Part shown: positions 15,744-24,288 of the stretch, in pieces
How the letters are laid out: every line of letters begins with the position of its first letter
How positions within the stretch are numbered: the stretch's first letter is position 1
Notes under the pieces: generated by a model
What the model was told of the DNA's origin: nothing
The model's database searches: none
What the model saw: only the letters and a program-made list of their open reading frames with translations
Translations under genes and position numbers: made by a program
Source of the DNA: Streptomyces hyaluromycini
Lineage (GTDB): Bacteria; Actinomycetota; Actinomycetes; Streptomycetales; Streptomycetaceae
Assembly: GCF_002217755.1 (NCBI RefSeq)
Contig: NZ_BCFL01000018.1
Span: forward strand, 124,001-188,000
Direction of reading: 5' to 3'
Length of the DNA stretch: 64,000 nucleotides

Positions 15744-18494
15744 ATGGCACTTGGCTACACCAGCAGGTCAGTTGTCACGCATCGACGGCTCAAGATCGCC
15801 ATGACCTATGCCACGGGTGCCGGGGCGGCCTTTCTGTCCGTGATCGCACAGGCCACTCATGGCACAGCCCTCCTGTCTCTCGCCGCGAGCGCCGGCGTGT
15901 TGGGCGGGGTGTCCGCGATATCGGGCTACAGCGTCCATCGTCCCAGAACCGGGCGTCGCACATCCCATCTCAACGCCCCGGTCCGGTCGGAGCCGTTCGT
16001 GGGAAGGGACGAGGAACTCCGGCTCGTTTCAGACAAATTGAGGCTCCAGGAGGACAGACCCAACGAGTTACGGATCTGTGTGATCCACGGCATGGGTGGT
16101 GTCGGCAAGACAGAGCTGGCCGCTCACTTCGCCAAGAAGCGGTGGGACGAGACCCGAGCGCTCGTCTGGTGGCTCAAGGCGTCGGCCTACGGGCTCCTCA
16201 CCAGCCAGCTGCTGGAGCTGGCCGACTTCCTGGACGTCCCCGGGCACGAGTCGAAGAGCGTGGTCCTCAACCGGCTGTGGAGCCGGCTGAGAGAGGAGCC
16301 GGACTGGCTGCTGGTGTACGACGACGTCCAGGACAGAAGCCTGGGGCCGCTGCGCAACGAGCGGGAGGACATGCGTCCCTTTCTCCTGCCCACGGACGTT
16401 CCGGGCGCGGTGGTGATCACCACTCAGGTGATCAACGTCCTTGACCAGTACGACATAACAGCGGAGCGGATCGGGCTTCGCCAGCTCGGGCCGGAAGACG
16501 GACTGGCGCTCCTGCAGGCGCGGATCAACGTCCGGGACGACGGCCCCGGCGATGCCGACGACACCCGGGTGCTCGACGAACTGGGCAGCGCCCTCGGCTG
16601 GCTTCCGCTCTCCCTCGTCCAGGCCGGCAGCTACATCGACACGGAAGGTGTGCCCGCGAAGGACTACCTGCGCAAGCTGCGGGAACACCCGAGCATCGGC
16701 GCCGACGCGGATGCCACGATCGGCCTCGCCATCGCACGGGTCGTCGATGCGGAGCCCAGGGCCGAGGACCTCCTGCGCCTGTGTGCGTTCCTGGCTCCCG
16801 AGGGCATACCACGGCGGCTCCTGCGCGATCCGCAGTTCCGGCCGCTGGTTCCGCCCTCGCTGCGGAACCTGCTGGCGGAGGAGCACGGTTTCGCCAAGGT
16901 GACACGGCTGCTGCGTGATCGCTGGCTGCTCAGCGTCGGCAAGAGCGGCCAGGGCGCCGCGGAGCACTACAGCATGCACCTCCAGATCCAGCGGTCCGTG
17001 AAGGAGGGCATGGACGCGACGGCGCGTGTGATGTGGGCGCAGACGATCGTGCGGGTCGTGGAAGCCGCCTTCGCCCAGGCGTCCGGTGCACCGTCCGAGC
17101 AGGCCGACGGCGAGATCGGCAGGGAGAGTCTGATGCCGCATGTCCAGGCCATCCGGCGGGCCGTGGAGGAGGACGGCGCATGGGCCACCGACCCGCACGG
17201 GGACAGGCCGGCCCGCGAGGCGCTGGCACGTCTGATGCACCAGGCAGGGGACTACCAGGAACACCGCGGGGTGTACCAGCGGGATGTCCTCTCCTACTAC
17301 GCGCACGAGGCCTCGATACGCGTGCACGGGATCGGCGGTGACCGTGAACGCATCCAGTCCCTGCTGGACGTGGCACGCCAGAAGTACCGGCTGGCCGATC
17401 TCGAGGCCGCGGAGGAGGAGTGCGGCTCGGTGGACGGGGAATGCGGCGCCGCGCTGTCGGGGGTCATGCCCGAGGAGGAGCGATCGGGACTGCTGCGGCT
17501 GCGCGCCGAGTGCCTGTTGCTCCAGGCGGACGTCCTGCGTGAGCGGGTCAAGTTCACCGAGGCCGAGGAGGCCGTGACCGAGGCGGTGGGACTGTTCGGG
17601 GAAGGGGGCCCTGAGTGGCTGGGGCTCGACCGGGCACGCATCGAGATGAGGCTCGGGCAGATCCACCGCAACGCCGGGCACCTTTCGCAGGCACTCGACC
17701 ACTACGGCAGAGCCGAGACCCTGATACCGCCGCATGACGGCGAAGAACCGTCCGAGTACACGCTCTTCCGTGCCGAACTCGTCTTCTGCAGGGGGATCCT
17801 GGAGCAGGACCGGGGGAACCTGCAGGCGGCGGAGGAACATCTCCGTCTGGCACTCTCACGTTTTCCGCCCAACCCGGCGAGCGACAACTTCGAGACCGCC
17901 CAGATCGAGAAGTTCCTGGCCGACGTGGTGCGGCGACGCAGCGAAGCCACCCGCGCGCTGGCCAGAGGACGCCGCTCGCCGCTCGTGCGCCTGCGGCTGC
18001 GGCGCAGTGCCATCCGGCAACTGCGGGAGGCGGACCAGCTGCTGTCGCAAGCCGTGGACCAGCACAGGAAGCGCCGGGAGGCGGAGAACCACAAGTACGC
18101 GGCCTGTCTCAACAAGCGCGGATCACTCCGTCTGGCCCAGGGCCGGACGAAAGAGGCGGAGAAGGACCTCCTCAAGGCGGAGGCCATCTACGTCAGTGCC
18201 TACAAAGCGGACCACCCCTACCGGGCCAAGACTCTCGCGCGGCTGGCCGAGGTTCTGCTGGTGGCGGGTCCCCCAGGCCGCAAGGTCAGGCTGGCGACCG
18301 GCGACGAGTGCGATGCCGGAGAGGTCCTGGTCATGGCCGAGCGCATCTTCGTGACCCAGCTGGGCCCTCACCATCCGGTTCTCGTGGCGGTGTACGAGCG
18401 CCTGGCCCGCTGTGCCCACGACGAGGAAACCGCAGCCGGCCTGCGTCGGCGCGCCGCTCACATCCGGGAGGTGACACGGAGCGCCGACGGGTGA
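15744..18494 (+). CDS. Membrane-anchored STAND ATPase, NB-ARC plus TPR repeats (copy 1)
   Basis: A 916-residue protein. Residues 16-65 hold two hydrophobic segments, so the N-terminus is membrane-bound. The NB-ARC-like domain follows: VGRDEELRLV (about 86), P-loop GMGGVGKTE (116-124), Walker B WLLVYDDV (189-196), VVITTQ and GWLPLSL (286-292). After a winged-helix-like part come many TPR-like helices up to the end. Such STAND proteins are molecular switches in signalling, antibiotic regulation or phage defence; no effector domain is attached, so the output is unknown. Codon 109 (16068-16070) is TTA, suggesting bldA-dependent translation. It is divergent from the glycosyltransferase and 46 bp before a paralogue. 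Confidence 0.85.
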   Translation: MALGYTSRSVVTHRRLKIAMTYATGAGAAFLSVIAQATHGTALLSLAASAGVLGGVSAISGYSVHRPRTGRRTSHLNAPVRSEPFVGRDEELRLVSDKLRLQEDRPNELRICVIHGMGGVGKTELAAHFAKKRWDETRALVWWLKASAYGLLTSQLLELADFLDVPGHESKSVVLNRLWSRLREEPDWLLVYDDVQDRSLGPLRNEREDMRPFLLPTDVPGAVVITTQVINVLDQYDITAERIGLRQLGPEDGLALLQARINVRDDGPGDADDTRVLDELGSALGWLPLSLVQAGSYIDTEGVPAKDYLRKLREHPSIGADADATIGLAIARVVDAEPRAEDLLRLCAFLAPEGIPRRLLRDPQFRPLVPPSLRNLLAEEHGFAKVTRLLRDRWLLSVGKSGQGAAEHYSMHLQIQRSVKEGMDATARVMWAQTIVRVVEAAFAQASGAPSEQADGEIGRESLMPHVQAIRRAVEEDGAWATDPHGDRPAREALARLMHQAGDYQEHRGVYQRDVLSYYAHEASIRVHGIGGDRERIQSLLDVARQKYRLADLEAAEEECGSVDGECGAALSGVMPEEERSGLLRLRAECLLLQADVLRERVKFTEAEEAVTEAVGLFGEGGPEWLGLDRARIEMRLGQIHRNAGHLSQALDHYGRAETLIPPHDGEEPSEYTLFRAELVFCRGILEQDRGNLQAAEEHLRLALSRFPPNPASDNFETAQIEKFLADVVRRRSEATRALARGRRSPLVRLRLRRSAIRQLREADQLLSQAVDQHRKRREAENHKYAACLNKRGSLRLAQGRTKEAEKDLLKAEAIYVSAYKADHPYRAKTLARLAEVLLVAGPPGRKVRLATGDECDAGEVLVMAERIFVTQLGPHHPVLVAVYERLARCAHDEETAAGLRRRAAHIREVTRSADG

Positions 18495-18540
18495 CCGACG
18501 GCCGCGCGCACGCCGAACCCCGACCGCAGAGGTGTTCGTC

Positions 18541-21198
18541 TTGAAGAAGCAAACGACAGCGACGAGCGGGCGCCCGCGGAAGCGGAACCCGTGGATGGGC
18601 CGGTACGCCGTAGCGGCCTGCCCGGTCACGGCCCCGGTGATCGTTGCCGACCGCTTGGGCACGCCCGCGCTGTGGGCCGTCCTCTCGGTGGCTGTCCTCC
18701 TCGCCGTCACTTCCGGTTTCTCCATGCGACATCCGTCCGGACCCGGCGGGAGCCCCACGGCGAGGGAGCGGGCCGCCCTCCCCGGACCACCCCACAACCT
18801 GCCCGTTCTCAGCACGTACTTCACCGGCCGCGCCGCCGAGACCCAGCGCATCGTGGGCGTGCTGCGCGGCCCGGACCGCGGACGCCGACGGGACGAGCGG
18901 CCCGTGCCCCGTGTCTGTGTGCTGTACGGGGCAACCGGCGCAGGCAAGTCCGAACTCGCCGTGGCCTACGCCCGCGACCAGTTGGACCGGCACTCGGTGA
19001 CGTGGTGGCTCAACGCCTCCGGGCCCGACGCGCTGCGCACGGAGTTGCTGGAGTTCGCCCAGTACGTGGGCATCCACGACCAGGAGAGCAAGAACGTCGT
19101 CCTCATGAACCTGTGGCGCTGGCTGCGCGACCAGCGCAACTGGCTGCTCGTGTACGACGGATGGCCCGCCTACGAGGACGAGCTGCGCCGCCTGCTGCCG
19201 TCGGAGGGCGACGGCGAGGTGCTGATCACCACTCAGCAGCACCAGGGGTGGGACGGCCTGCGCGCGAGCCACGTCGAACTCCGGGTCTTCCAGGGGAACG
19301 AGGGCATCGAGTTCCTGCGGCGGCGCTTCGGCATCGAGCCGAAAGAGGACTCGGAGCAGGACCTGGAGGCCTTCACCCGGCTCGGCCGTCGGCTCGGCTG
19401 GCTGCCGCTGGCCCTCGAACAGGCAGCGGCCTACATCGTCCAGGCGGAGACGACCGTGGTCGAGTACCTGCGCGACCTGCCCGGCGGAGCCTCGGTCGAG
19501 GACACCGTCCGGCTCGCCGTCTCCCGCATCTCGGAGACCTCTCCCGCCGCGGTGGATCTGCTGCGGCTGTGCACGTTCCTCGCCTCGGAGGACGTGCAGA
19601 AGACCATGCTGATGCAGTACCGGTCGGTCCTCCCGGTCCGGCTGCGGACGGTGATGGCCGACCCGGTCACCTTCAACCGCGCGGTTCTGCTGCTGGTGGA
19701 CCACTCCCTGCTGACACGCAGCGGGGACTGGCGCGACGGATCCGCCGCCTACGGCATGCACCCACGCGTCCAGACCCTGATCCATGACGGGCTGAGTCTG
19801 GCCGAACGCCTGGAGTGGTCCCAGGCGGCTGTGCGGCTCGTGGAGGCCTGCTTCCCCACGACTCCGGACCTGCTGGCGTCCAGGCCGGTGTGCGAACGGC
19901 TGATGCCGCACGTCGAGGCCGTCATCGACAAGCTCGCCTGGGGCGACGACGCCGACGGCGGGCTCGGTGCGTCCCAGGACCCCGAGGCGCTGGCCCGGCT
20001 GCTGCACCGCGTCGGCGCCTATCAGGAGCACCGCTGCGACTGGGTGCGTGCCCTGGACTTCTTCGAACGGGAGGCCGAGCTGCGCGAGATCGGCAACGAC
20101 GGCGACCTCCTCGGCCGGGCGACGGCGCGGTACGCCGTGGCCCGTCAGCACTTTCTGCTGGCCAGTCTGGACGACGCCGAGCGGGAGTGCCGCCTCGCTC
20201 TCCGGCTCTGCGACGGCCACGAGGAGGAGGCGTTTCTCCGGTTACGGGCCAGCTGCCAGCGGCAGCTGGGAGGCATCATGCGCGAGCGCAACCGCTTCTC
20301 GGAGGCACTGTCGGCGGTCCAGACCGCGGTCGAGATCTACGAGGGTCAGGCGTGGCGGGAGGAGAGCCTCGACTGGGCCGTCGCCGAACAGGAGATCGGC
20401 CTGATCCACCGAAACGCGGGGCACCTCACCCAGGCCGCCGGCCACTACGAGCGGGCAGAGCGGCGCATACCCAGCCGAGGCATCCAGGAGCCCCCCGACT
20501 ACACGGTGTTCCGCGCCATGCTCCAGCGCGATCTCGGCATCGTCGCCCAGGACAGGGGACAACTGGAGCACGCGGAGGAGAGGCTGACCGAGGCCCTGAC
20601 GGTGTTTGGCGCCCATCGGGGACCGGAGGACTTCGAGACGGCCCAGATCGCCAAGTTCCTGTCGGACGTGCTCCGTCGGCGCAGCGAGAGCCACAAGGAG
20701 CAGGCACGCCGCAGCCTTCGCCTCCTGCACCGCCGCGACCTGAGCCGCCGGGCCCGCGCCGAGCTGGACCGGGCCGAGCGGCTCCTCGGCCCGGTGGTGG
20801 AGCTGCACCGCAAACGCAGCGAGACGGAGGAGCACAGGTACGCGGCGTGCCTCAACAAGCTGGGCTCCTTACGGCTCGCGCAGGGCCGGACGGCCGAGGC
20901 GAGGCGGACGCTGGAACAGGCCGAGGCGATCTACCTGCGGCTCTACGGCGAGCGGCACTACTACCGCGCCAAGTCCCTGACCCGGCTCGGTCCCGTGCTG
21001 CGCGCCCAGGGCGACGGCGGCGCCGCGGAGCGTGTGCTCCGGGAAGCGAACGGGATCTTCCGGGCGGCCCTCGGTGACGACCACCCCGCGCTGATGGCGG
21101 TGTGCGAGCACCTGTCCGACTGCGCCTCGGACCGCGGTGACCACGAGGAGGCCGGCCGGCTCCGGCGCGAGGCGGCCCGCATCCGCCGGTCGCTGTGA
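18541..21198 (+). CDS. Membrane-anchored STAND ATPase, NB-ARC plus TPR repeats (copy 2)
   Basis: An 885-residue paralogue of the preceding protein. TTG 18541 is chosen because AGAGG lies 8 nt upstream; a GTG at 18532 is in frame but has no site. Hydrophobic stretches lie at about 22-37 and 41-61. The P-loop is GATGAGKSE (130-138), and the Walker B line reads WLLVYDGW, so the second acidic residue of copy 1 is lost. The TPR region repeats phrases of copy 1: IHRNAGHLTQAAGHYERAE, FETAQIAKFLSDVLRRRSE and CLNKLGSLRLAQGRT. Two TTA codons are present (568 at 20242 and 777 at 20869). The tandem arrangement suggests an ancient duplication with both products working together. Confidence 0.84.
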   Translation: MKKQTTATSGRPRKRNPWMGRYAVAACPVTAPVIVADRLGTPALWAVLSVAVLLAVTSGFSMRHPSGPGGSPTARERAALPGPPHNLPVLSTYFTGRAAETQRIVGVLRGPDRGRRRDERPVPRVCVLYGATGAGKSELAVAYARDQLDRHSVTWWLNASGPDALRTELLEFAQYVGIHDQESKNVVLMNLWRWLRDQRNWLLVYDGWPAYEDELRRLLPSEGDGEVLITTQQHQGWDGLRASHVELRVFQGNEGIEFLRRRFGIEPKEDSEQDLEAFTRLGRRLGWLPLALEQAAAYIVQAETTVVEYLRDLPGGASVEDTVRLAVSRISETSPAAVDLLRLCTFLASEDVQKTMLMQYRSVLPVRLRTVMADPVTFNRAVLLLVDHSLLTRSGDWRDGSAAYGMHPRVQTLIHDGLSLAERLEWSQAAVRLVEACFPTTPDLLASRPVCERLMPHVEAVIDKLAWGDDADGGLGASQDPEALARLLHRVGAYQEHRCDWVRALDFFEREAELREIGNDGDLLGRATARYAVARQHFLLASLDDAERECRLALRLCDGHEEEAFLRLRASCQRQLGGIMRERNRFSEALSAVQTAVEIYEGQAWREESLDWAVAEQEIGLIHRNAGHLTQAAGHYERAERRIPSRGIQEPPDYTVFRAMLQRDLGIVAQDRGQLEHAEERLTEALTVFGAHRGPEDFETAQIAKFLSDVLRRRSESHKEQARRSLRLLHRRDLSRRARAELDRAERLLGPVVELHRKRSETEEHRYAACLNKLGSLRLAQGRTAEARRTLEQAEAIYLRLYGERHYYRAKSLTRLGPVLRAQGDGGAAERVLREANGIFRAALGDDHPALMAVCEHLSDCASDRGDHEEAGRLRREAARIRRSL

Positions 21199-21232
21199 CA
21201 CCGGGATCCCGATCCCCGACCCTCGTGAACGC

Positions 21233-22291
21233 ATGCACAAGCAGCCCCCTACCATGGTGCCCGTGCCAAAACTGACCCCCACCGACCTCGTAGCGGCGCT
21301 GCGCAACCCGCTCGCCTTCATTGCCGATCGCTGGACCCCGGATCCCCGGACCGTCCGGCGGGCGGCGCTCGCCGCGCTCGTCATGTCGGTGGTCATCGTG
21401 GTCACCGGCGGCGCGGTGCGCCTCACCGGCTCCGGCCTCGGCTGCCCGACCTGGCCCGAGTGCACCGACGGCTCGCTGACCCCGACGACCGCGCTGAGCT
21501 ACCACAGCGCCATCGAGTTCACGAACCGCATGCTGACCTACGTGCTGTGCGCCGCGGTCGGCTGGGCGATCATCGCCGCCCGGTCCGAGAAGCCGTACCG
21601 GCGCAGTCTGACCCGGCTGGGCTGGGCGCAGTTCTGGATCGTGATGAGCAACGCGGTCCTCGGCGGCGTCGTGGTGCTCGTCGGCCTCAACCCGTACACC
21701 GTCGCCGCGCACTTCCTGCTGGCGACGGCCCTGATCACGGTCGCCGCCCTGATGTGGCAGCGCACCCGTGAGGGTGACGGGGAACCGCGGCCGTTGGTCG
21801 GCAAGGCGGTGCAGCAGCTGGTGTGGGCGCTGGTGGTCGTGACGCTGCTGCTCATCACGGCCGGCACGGTGGTGACCGGCGCGGGACCGCACCCGGGCGA
21901 CTCCGGCGACGTCGAGCGCATCGACGTCAGCTGGTCGGGCGTAGCCGAGCTGCACGCGGTGTTCGCCTGGATCGTGGTGTCGCTGACCTTCGCGCTGTGG
22001 TTCTTCCTCAAGGGCGTCGACGCGCCCCAGGGACCGCGGGACCGCGTCCGCGACCTGTTCCTGATCCTGCTCGGTCAGGGCGTGATCGGGTACGTCCAGT
22101 ACTTCACGCACCTGCCCACGGTCCTGGTCGGCCTGCACATGTTCGGCTCCTGCCTGGTGTGGATCGGCGTGCTGCGAGTCCTGCTGTCCCTGCGGGAACG
22201 CGCCGACGTCGCGGCCGACGCCGGTCTGCCCGTTCAGTCGTACGACACCGACGCCGACGCCGTGAGCGCGTCGATCGCCGGACCCAGGTAG
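21233..22291 (+). CDS. ctaA: Heme A synthase, COX15/CtaA family
   Basis: A 352-residue protein with about eight membrane helices that oxidises heme O to heme A for cytochrome aa3 oxidase. Key features are GGAVRLTGSGLGCPTWPECTDG near the start, a helix with conserved His in LSYHSAIEFTNRM, a second in NPYTVAAHFLLATA, and later ELHAVFAW and VLVGLHMFGSC, the heme-binding histidines. The start is uncertain: ATG 21233, ATG 21254 or GTG 21257 all precede the first helix and none has a strong ribosome site. Its end overlaps the convergent nucleotidyltransferase gene by 58 bp. Confidence 0.9.
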   Translation: MHKQPPTMVPVPKLTPTDLVAALRNPLAFIADRWTPDPRTVRRAALAALVMSVVIVVTGGAVRLTGSGLGCPTWPECTDGSLTPTTALSYHSAIEFTNRMLTYVLCAAVGWAIIAARSEKPYRRSLTRLGWAQFWIVMSNAVLGGVVVLVGLNPYTVAAHFLLATALITVAALMWQRTREGDGEPRPLVGKAVQQLVWALVVVTLLLITAGTVVTGAGPHPGDSGDVERIDVSWSGVAELHAVFAWIVVSLTFALWFFLKGVDAPQGPRDRVRDLFLILLGQGVIGYVQYFTHLPTVLVGLHMFGSCLVWIGVLRVLLSLRERADVAADAGLPVQSYDTDADAVSASIAGPR

Positions 22292-22986
22292 TCCCGGGTC
22301 AGCCGGGCCCGGCGCACCGTCCACTCCTCGGTGGGCGGCGCGGGGTCGCCGTAGCGGCGGCTTCGGATGTCCTCGACGACCTCGGCGGGCGCGCCCAGAC
22401 CGGGCAGCAGGTCCAGGGCCTCGCGTTTGGAGATCAGGCGGCCCTCGCGTGCGGTGACGGTGGCGCGGGCGAAGGTGATCATGCCCAGGTCGACCCAGAC
22501 GTCCCGGGTCCACAGCGGGGCCTTGTCGACGACGGGCCGCCAGTAGTCCCGCTGGTCGCGGACGACGAAGTCGCCGAGTTCCCGGTCCGTCACCGGTGGC
22601 AGCAGCCCGGCGGGCTCCTGGCCGTACAGCACCCGTCCGAAGGCGTGCAGCTCACGCCGGGTCACCAGACTGACCGGCCGCTTGAACAGCTGCTCGTACG
22701 CCCAGGTCAGATGGGACCGGGCGGGGTCGGCCGCGGTCGACGGGGTCAGATAGGTGCAGTGCAGGACGGCGGCGAGCGGCAGCGCGCGCAGCCGGGCGTG
22801 CGCTACGGCGATCTTCCATACGACGGCCGGGGTCACCGGGCCCGGCAGCACCGCGATCAGGTCCAGGTCGCTGCGGCCCTCCCGGTAGTCGTCGCCCGCG
22901 GCGAGCGAGCCGTGCGCCCACACGGCCACGGGGTCCAGTGCCGACAGTTCACGGACGAAGCGCGCCAGTAACGTCTCGGTCTCCAT
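22234..22986 (-). CDS. Nucleotidyltransferase-domain protein (aminoglycoside adenylyltransferase-like)
   Basis: A 250-residue protein with a minimal nucleotidyltransferase fold at the N-terminus: VWAHGSLAAGDDYREGRSDLDLIAVL holds the GS motif and the metal-binding DxD. The C-terminal half is helical with IARV-like and DYWRPVVDKAPLWTRDVW segments, resembling the helical domain of ANT(9)/ANT(3'') relatives. It may transfer a nucleotide to a small molecule, but the substrate is unknown and resistance should not be assumed. It is followed 18 bp later (toward lower coordinates) by nothing of its own strand; the amidohydrolase-like gene lies upstream. The last 58 bp overlap ctaA on the other strand. 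Confidence 0.75.
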   Translation of the reverse strand: METETLLARFVRELSALDPVAVWAHGSLAAGDDYREGRSDLDLIAVLPGPVTPAVVWKIAVAHARLRALPLAAVLHCTYLTPSTAADPARSHLTWAYEQLFKRPVSLVTRRELHAFGRVLYGQEPAGLLPPVTDRELGDFVVRDQRDYWRPVVDKAPLWTRDVWVDLGMITFARATVTAREGRLISKREALDLLPGLGAPAEVVEDIRSRRYGDPAPPTEEWTVRRARLTRDYLGPAIDALTASASVSYD

Positions 22987-23004
22987 GCGCTCAGTCTGTA
23001 CAGC

Positions 23005-24111
23005 TCACCCCAGGCCGTACACCCGTCTCGCGTTCCCCGCCGCGATCAGCCTGGCCACGCGTTGTGCGTCCCCGAGGGACCAGGCGCCCTCGGCGACCCA
23101 GGTGCCCAGCACCCGGGCGAGGGACTCGCGGAAGAGGCGGGCGCCGACCACGTGCAGCTCGGGCAGGCCGTGGGCGCCGCTGGAGAAGAGGATCTTGCCG
23201 AAGGGGGCCAGTTCCAGGAGCTCGGCGAGGATCGTGGCGGCGCGGGCGCCGGTGCGGACCAGCGCCGCGCCCGAGTCGGCGTAGACGTGCGGGAAGACGC
23301 CGGCGAGATGGGCGGCATGGCGGTGGTACGGGTAGCCGTGGAGCAGGACCAGGTCGGTGCCCAGGCCCGCGGTGGCGCGGACGAAGTCGGTGAGCAGGAC
23401 CGGGTCGGTGCGGTCGATCCGGGCACCGGGCTCACCGAGGCCCGCGTGCAGCTGGAGGGGGAGGCCGGAGGCCACGGCGATCCAGAGCAGGTGCCGTAGC
23501 AGGACCGGGTCGGTCAGCTCGCCGCCGACCCGGCGGGCCGCCAGCCAGCGGCCGGCCGCGCCTCTGACCTCGCCGGGGCCGGGGGGCTCGGGGGCCAGGG
23601 CCAGGCCGTGCCGGAGACCGGCGACGGAGGTGAAGGCGACCGCGTTCGCCGCCGCGCCGTGCACCGACTCGGCGAGGTTGGCGAGGAAGGACTCGACGGT
23701 GCCGGAGGTGTCGGCGACCTGCTCGGCGAGCAGTTCCAGGCGGACGATCTCGCGGGCCTCCGCGTCGCCGGTCGAGGCCATCTCGGTGGGACCCGTGAGG
23801 TCGCCGGGGAGGCCGGTGTCGACGAGGTAGGTGGTGATGCCGCTGCCGCGCAGGAGACGGCGGCCGGCCTCCAGGACGCCGAGCTCACGGCGCCGGGCCA
23901 GGTAGCGGGCCGGTGCGCAGTGGGGTTCCAGGCCGAGGAGCGGGGGGCACCAGCGTCGTACGGCGAAACCGGTCTGGGTGTCGAAGAGGGTGGTGCCGGC
24001 GGCCGGGGGGCCTTCGGTACGGGCGAGCTGGGCCTCGAAGGTGCCCAGGCCCAGCTCGGTGCGGAGCACTCCGTGGCAGTACTGGTCCACCAGGGACGGC
24101 GTTTCGATCAT
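23005..24111 (-). CDS. Amidohydrolase-superfamily protein with altered metal ligands
   Basis: A 368-residue protein resembling the amidohydrolase-2 group that includes the FluG N-domain. The TIM-barrel order is recognisable: VDQYCHGVL at residues 8-16, LPLQLHAGLGEPG in the middle, LLHGYPYHRHAAHLAGVFPHVYAD, and FSSGAHGLPELHVVGARLFRE near the end. The first metal motif reads D-Q-Y-C-H instead of an HxH, and the usual late Asp of FSSDA is Gly (FSSGA). Either the protein binds metal differently or it is a non-catalytic member. It sits 18 bp upstream of the nucleotidyltransferase gene and may be co-transcribed with it. Confidence 0.7.
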   Translation of the reverse strand: MIETPSLVDQYCHGVLRTELGLGTFEAQLARTEGPPAAGTTLFDTQTGFAVRRWCPPLLGLEPHCAPARYLARRRELGVLEAGRRLLRGSGITTYLVDTGLPGDLTGPTEMASTGDAEAREIVRLELLAEQVADTSGTVESFLANLAESVHGAAANAVAFTSVAGLRHGLALAPEPPGPGEVRGAAGRWLAARRVGGELTDPVLLRHLLWIAVASGLPLQLHAGLGEPGARIDRTDPVLLTDFVRATAGLGTDLVLLHGYPYHRHAAHLAGVFPHVYADSGAALVRTGARAATILAELLELAPFGKILFSSGAHGLPELHVVGARLFRESLARVLGTWVAEGAWSLGDAQRVARLIAAGNARRVYGLG

Positions 24112-24198
24112 CCGGGCTCCCGTGTGGACGGCTGCATGTCCGTCTTAACGGGTGAACCGGGATGGAGGTCGCGGTCGGGGGTGGGTGGTACCGGTTGA

Positions 24199-24288
24199 AT
24201 GGCGGCTGCGGGCCGGATGGGGCTGGTCGCGCCCACGCGGCGGAGCCGCATATCAGATACAGCCCCGCGCCCCTTACGGGGCGCCTGT
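24199..24288. repeat. Probable Streptomyces intergenic repeat element with hairpin
   Basis: On the minus strand the block contains GCCCCGTAAGGGGCGCGGGG, then GGCGCGACCAGCCCC and GCCCGCAGCCGCC. I recognise these phrases as recurring between genes in many Streptomyces chromosomes, although copy number here cannot be checked from one window. It lies just after the stop of the small gene at 24289. Confidence 0.5.
24267..24284 (-). terminator. Terminator hairpin after the small unknown gene
   Basis: A perfect 7-bp GCGCCCC/GGGGCGC stem with a TTAC loop (plus-strand view) lies 5 bp after the stop of the 106-residue gene. It is part of the repeat-like block described at 24199-24288. Confidence 0.6.

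Noticed and set aside
14369-15745. Longest possible start of the glycosyltransferase (15745)
   Set aside because: It would overlap the start of the divergent STAND gene and add residues with no ribosome site or family match.
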